Under the pieces are notes generated by a model. The model searched no databases and was not told the origin of the DNA. It saw only the letters and a list, made by a program, of their open reading frames with translations. Positions 49,614 through 51,185 of a stretch of DNA of 51,185 bases are shown in pieces. The DNA comes from Solibacillus sp. FSL R7-0668. GTDB taxonomy: Bacteria > Bacillota > Bacilli > Bacillales_A > Planococcaceae. The stretch lies in contig NZ_JBBOUU010000003.1 in the NCBI RefSeq assembly GCF_038006205.1, positions 1-51,185 of the forward strand. The letters are read 5' to 3'. The stretch's first letter is position 1; each line of letters starts with the position of its first letter. The translations under genes were made by a program, and so were the position numbers.

Positions 49614-51185
49614 CATTAACGTTGCATAAAAATTTTTAACGTTTGTCAAAAGAGATAAAATACCTATTTAATATTAATTCCAGAATTTTCTGAACAATTG
49701 TTCTTCCTAGATTTTAAAAAAAGTCAACATGCGCATAAGCGGTAGCTCTTATCCACAAATTGTAAATTATTTACATCCGATACAGCTTAGAAAATTGGAT
49801 CATACGTTAATTCGTCCAGATGTTCCACCTCTCTTTCGTGGAACTGTCTGACGATGTGCTGAAATTCTCTGTTCCAATCGTACTTTTTCCGTCCTTTTGA
49901 TTTTCTGGTTGGCGCCCTAAATAGCGCTTTTATAAATACTTCAAATGGCTTAAAGAGTAGATTTTGGAGCGTTTCTTTTAAGTCTAAAAGAGGTCCATTA
50001 TGGTTCAATTTCAGTTTTAATAATACCTGTAAGCAATACGTAATTAAGGCGATCCAAATTTGTGTATACACAGCGTTTTGACTTTTTCCGTAGAAGCTTT
50101 TGATTCTTAGATGTTGTTTCATCCATTTAAAAAACGTTTCGATTTTCCAACGATAGCGATAGAGGTCACCAATTTCTTTCGCCGATAAATCGAAACAACT
50201 TGTAAGAATGATAATTTCATTCCCTTCACTGTCCTTCGTTCGAATTAAACGTAGTGTATTCTGCATTTTCGTTCGGTTCTGCTCATCACCTAGAAAGACT
50301 TCTTGATCAGAAAAGATGTTATTTTCAACGTCTGGGACTTGTTCATTCAACACTTCGATTTTTGCATTTTTCTTCAGTCGTGTGATAAAACGAATTCCTC
50401 GATCGCAGAGTTTATCGTATTGTCGATAGTCCGTATAGCCTCGGTCAAACAGATGAATCGCATCGGAATCGACATCAATTAACTTGTTCATTTGCGTGCG
50501 ATCTGCGTGTTTCGCTGGTAAAATGACCGCTTGATCAGGAAGTGTCACATCTTTTGTGACAACCACGCGCAAATGTAGACGAACGCCTGCCTTTGTTTTT
50601 CGAAACGTTGCCCAAGGATATTGGCTTAGACTCATCGACATCGTAGAAGAATCGATGACAAGTAATTTCCCAATATCACGAAGAAACGGTGAGTTTCCTT
50701 TCATTTTCACCTGAATGGAAACGGCGAGATGGCGAAAGACTTTTTCGAATATTCTAGGGGTGAGGCAGGATTGTTTACGCGAAAGCTGCGACGAACTAAT
50801 GGCATCCATTTGAATAAATGTATGAAGTTCTTCGGTATCTTTCAGCTGTTTCGCTAATTTTTTAAGCGAACTTTTTTCATTCAATTGCGCAATGATGAAC
50901 AGCTGAAGAAACTTATAAGCTGTCAACTTTTTAATGTAAGAGTCGAGATTTGAAACGTTCACAACTTTTAAAAATGTTTTCTCATCGAGTACTTTTAACA
51001 ATTCATTTAATGTGGATTTTGTGGTATCCTTGTCCATGGGTAAGCTCCTTTAAATTGGGATTTGGACAGAACTACCAAACCTAATTATAAGGAGTTTTTT
51101 CGTGCAATGGAATACCTAATTTTGGGATATTTTTAGATAGAAAGACTCTTGATATAATGTGTTTTAAATTAATGCAATGTTAATG
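49614..51185 (-). mobile_element. IS4-family insertion sequence, copy 2
   Basis: 1572 bp, the same length as copy 1 and in opposite orientation. The 9-bp duplication TTCTAAAAT lies at 49605-49613 on one side and at 1-9 on the other, across the window ends. Confidence 0.95.
49787..51037 (-). CDS. IS4-family transposase, copy 2
   Basis: 416 aa, identical in protein sequence to copy 1, with the same DDE/YREK motifs. Intact. Confidence 0.95.
   Translation of the reverse strand: MDKDTTKSTLNELLKVLDEKTFLKVVNVSNLDSYIKKLTAYKFLQLFIIAQLNEKSSLKKLAKQLKDTEELHTFIQMDAISSSQLSRKQSCLTPRIFEKVFRHLAVSIQVKMKGNSPFLRDIGKLLVIDSSTMSMSLSQYPWATFRKTKAGVRLHLRVVVTKDVTLPDQAVILPAKHADRTQMNKLIDVDSDAIHLFDRGYTDYRQYDKLCDRGIRFITRLKKNAKIEVLNEQVPDVENNIFSDQEVFLGDEQNRTKMQNTLRLIRTKDSEGNEIIILTSCFDLSAKEIGDLYRYRWKIETFFKWMKQHLRIKSFYGKSQNAVYTQIWIALITYCLQVLLKLKLNHNGPLLDLKETLQNLLFKPFEVFIKALFRAPTRKSKGRKKYDWNREFQHIVRQFHEREVEHLDELTYDPIF

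Noticed and set aside
1-51185. CRISPR arrays, rRNA and tRNA genes
   Set aside because: No regularly spaced repeats of CRISPR form and no recognisable tRNA or rRNA sequence were seen on either strand.

Overview
The window reads as one complete circular plasmid of about 51.2 kb from a low-GC Gram-positive bacterium of the Bacillales; a Lysinibacillus/Solibacillus-like host is my guess from gene content. Circularity is visible in the sequence. The last base is the exact outer end of an IS4-family copy, and the 9-bp target duplication on that copy's inner side (TTCTAAAAT, 49605-49613) is repeated as bases 1-9. The replication protein is of the pAMbeta1/Inc18 (RepE/RepS) theta type, the replicon class of pXO2/pAW63-like conjugative plasmids.

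Layout. 1-13.9 kb: a leftward conjugation operon. In order of transcription it holds an unknown protein, a VirB2-like pilin, a PrgI/VirB3-like protein, a VirB4 N-domain protein, the VirB4 ATPase, an EssB/YukC-like protein, a CwlT-like cell-wall hydrolase, a VirB8-like protein, a VirD4 coupling protein in two pieces, a VirB6-like protein, a lipoprotein, a 59-aa protein and an ArdC-like antirestriction protein. A nuclease-like gene on the other strand sits inside this operon between direct repeats. 13.9-16.7 kb: regulators (MerR-like, RHH/coiled-coil, AbrB). 16.7-21 kb: accessory cargo (lipoproteins, zinc-ribbon proteins, GNAT, VanZ) marked by four Tn3-type terminal repeats and four copies of a short stem-loop. 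21-24.2 kb: MOBQ-type relaxase, oriT and accessory genes. 24.2-28.5 kb: replication origin, rep gene, probable antisense RNA, a palindrome cluster and parAB.

28.6-38.5 kb: defence. An operon combines a 5-methylcytosine methyltransferase, a nucleotidyltransferase-fold protein and a DUF262 protein. It is followed by an IS66 insertion and a type II restriction-modification pair with an MvaI/BcnI-like endonuclease. A tyrosine recombinase follows. 38.6-44.3 kb: an IS110 element, an IS4 copy and decayed genes. 44.3-46 kb: a MqsR-like toxin with a Panacea-domain antitoxin. 46.2-49.6 kb: RadC, a hairpin-rich non-coding stretch and a large P-loop GTPase. 49.6-51.2 kb: the second IS4 copy, next to a broken second GTPase gene at the start of the window.

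Two features tie the plasmid together. A 24-bp palindrome (half-site CAAAAGTAGAAA followed by its complement) recurs at gene junctions across the tra, mobilisation, rep and par regions, with a cluster next to parAB; it could be the site of a plasmid-wide regulator or partition protein. Recent insertions have also interrupted genes whose reading frames can still be restored: IS66 at 32022 and IS4 at 41135. All functional calls come from reading motifs and context; no database search was run.
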